Positions 6,335 through 7,232 of a stretch of DNA of 7,232 bases are shown here, one piece after another. The notes below the pieces were generated by a model. That model did no database searches and was not told where the DNA came from. It was given only the letters and a program-made list of their open reading frames with translations. Origin of the DNA: Verrucomicrobiota bacterium (GTDB taxonomy: Bacteria > Verrucomicrobiota > Verrucomicrobiia > Chthoniobacterales > UBA10450). A program made the position numbers and the translations under genes. Where the stretch lies: positions 4,911 to 12,142 of the forward strand of contig QHQV01000091.1 in NCBI GenBank assembly GCA_003219945.1, written 5' to 3'. Position 1 is the stretch's first letter. Every line of letters begins with the position of its first letter.

Positions 6335-7232
6335 CATTTTCGTACTGCGTTGGGTTCCGATCCCAGCCGCGACTCGGCACCCGTTCGCAGCCACTTCCAG
6401 AGATCCTCCAGATGTTTCTCAACTTCCGCTTTGATTCGGGCGAGGTCTGGGCCGGTGAATTTCTCACTTTCCGGCCGGCGGCGCGCAAAAAGGTAATACT
6501 TTATTTTCGGCTCTGTGCCTGACGGGCGCACAGTGATACGCGTGCCGTCTTCCAGCTCAAGCATCAACATTTTCGTCTTTGGAATCGGATCGCCTTCGAC
6601 GTCTCTGATCTCATCCGTCTCGAAATTTCTAATATTCACTACTTTCAAGCGGTGTATTTCGCGGACCGGATCGGCCGCGTATGACTTCATCAGACTGGCG
6701 ATCTTGTTTGCTCCCTCTGCGCCCTCGAAAACAAGCGAACTGGTTTTCTCCGCAAAATAACCGAACTGCGAATAAATTTCGTCGAGTAACTGATCGACCG
6801 TTTGTCCACGCGATTTCGCGTAAGCGGCTACTTCACAAAACATGATTACTGCGCCGTTCCCGTCTTTGTCGCGAACAAAATCAGCGCCGCTGTAACCGTA
6901 GCTTTCTTCGCCGCCGAAAACGTAAAATGAAGAGTATGCGAGCCGAAGCCGCCGCGTTTCGCTCTCAGCAAGATCGGCATAATTCCGTCGCAGTTGTTCG
7001 GGAATCTCACGCTCGTAATTTGCCAGCTTCGCGCCGATGTACTTAAAACCAGTCAACGTCTCCACACAGCGCACGCCGTAATGATCGGCGATCGCGTTTT
7101 GCAGATCGGTGGTGACGAAAGTTTTGATGATCACGGCACGCGCTGCGTTTGGCTTGTTTAGGATGCCTTTGTCGAACAGTGTTTTGATTCTGTACCACGC
7201 CAGCAGCGAACCGATTTGGTTTCCGGTCAGCA
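6334..7232 (-). CDS. Alpha-D-phosphohexomutase (phosphoglucomutase/phosphomannomutase), 5' end outside window
   Basis: The frame is open from the window edge to the TGA at 6336-6334 and gives 298 residues, the C-terminal half or so of the enzyme. The family interconverts hexose 1- and 6-phosphates via a phosphoserine in the cytoplasm. That serine and the metal-binding DxDxD loop lie upstream of the window. What is visible starts with LTGNQIGSLL (1-10), the stretch that follows the metal loop. The sugar-binding loop GGEESYGYSG (around 106-115) and the phosphate-binding loop VRPSGTEPKIKYY (around 235-247) of the C-terminal domain are both present. Motif style and the length of this half resemble the long PgcA-type bacterial enzymes rather than the shorter PMM/PGM or GlmM types, but sugar specificity (glucose, mannose or both) cannot be decided. 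An internal GTG at 7134 is not the start, because the motif-bearing frame continues upstream. The stop codon's last base coincides with the edge of the downstream inverted repeat. Confidence 0.95.
   Translation of the reverse strand, partial: LTGNQIGSLLAWYRIKTLFDKGILNKPNAARAVIIKTFVTTDLQNAIADHYGVRCVETLTGFKYIGAKLANYEREIPEQLRRNYADLAESETRRLRLAYSSFYVFGGEESYGYSGADFVRDKDGNGAVIMFCEVAAYAKSRGQTVDQLLDEIYSQFGYFAEKTSSLVFEGAEGANKIASLMKSYAADPVREIHRLKVVNIRNFETDEIRDVEGDPIPKTKMLMLELEDGTRITVRPSGTEPKIKYYLFARRRPESEKFTGPDLARIKAEVEKHLEDLWKWLRTGAESRLGSEPNAVRK

Noticed and set aside
6312..6340. Plus-strand intrinsic terminator: GCGATGCG hairpin followed by TTTCATTTT
   Set aside because: It has the look of a terminator in the plus direction, but no plus-strand gene leads into it and the T-run belongs to the coding end of the hexomutase.
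6334..7134. Hexomutase starting at the GTG at 7134
   Set aside because: The same frame continues upstream to the window edge and encodes the family motif LTGNQIGSLL, so the gene is partial and the GTG is an internal Val codon.
1..7232. Defence system, prophage, CRISPR array or RNA gene
   Set aside because: I found no nuclease/helicase cluster, integrase, regularly spaced repeats, tRNA cloverleaf or rRNA sequence. The only nuclease-like gene is Mut7-C, which alone does not indicate a defence system.

Overview
The window reads as a chromosomal segment of a diderm (Gram-negative type) bacterium. All six recognisable genes lie on the minus strand and cover almost the whole window, so transcription runs from high to low coordinates. 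Apolipoprotein N-acyltransferase (Lnt) implies an outer membrane with triacylated lipoproteins. Base composition is moderately GC-rich by eye, Shine-Dalgarno sequences are weak or absent, and the intergenic regions hold REP-like hairpins with a TTGGAG/CTCCAA head. Together with the protein make-up this reminds me of soil Verrucomicrobiota (Spartobacteria-like). That placement is an inference from memory, not a demonstrated fact.

Layout in transcription order: (1) 7232-6334, the C-terminal part of an alpha-D-phosphohexomutase (phosphoglucomutase/phosphomannomutase), cut by the window edge; (2) 6333-6210, an intergenic stretch almost filled by a large imperfect inverted repeat with nested hairpins, built like two REP units in opposite orientation; (3) 6209-4533, lnt, with the full Glu-Lys-Cys triad and an unusual hydrophilic insert between membrane segments; (4) 4532-4439, a second hairpin pair including a perfect 20-bp palindrome two bases past the lnt stop; (5) 4438-3350, a DUF1343/GH171 (NamZ-type) exo-N-acetylmuramidase without a signal peptide and with a short C-terminus; (6) 3413-2697, a signal-peptide-bearing protein with a 3D/MltA-like double-psi beta-barrel signature, whose start overlaps the previous gene by 64 bp; (7) 2695-1940, a Mut7-C RNase-type protein with an N-terminal ubiquitin-like domain, starting at GTG one base after the preceding stop; (8) 1897-1, a penicillin-binding-protein/class C beta-lactamase-type serine hydrolase with C-terminal membrane segments, running off the window.

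Genes 5 to 8 are packed with a 64-bp overlap, then 1-base and 42-base gaps, and look like one transcription unit. lnt may also feed into it. Four of the six genes concern the cell envelope: lipoprotein maturation, peptidoglycan amino-sugar recovery, a possible peptidoglycan-acting barrel protein, and a serine hydrolase of the PBP/beta-lactamase fold. The hexomutase could supply sugar phosphates to the same metabolism. The Mut7-C protein is the odd member. I see no CRISPR array, tRNA, rRNA, integrase, transposase or phage gene. The most notable non-coding structures are the two REPIN-like hairpin elements that flank lnt on both sides.
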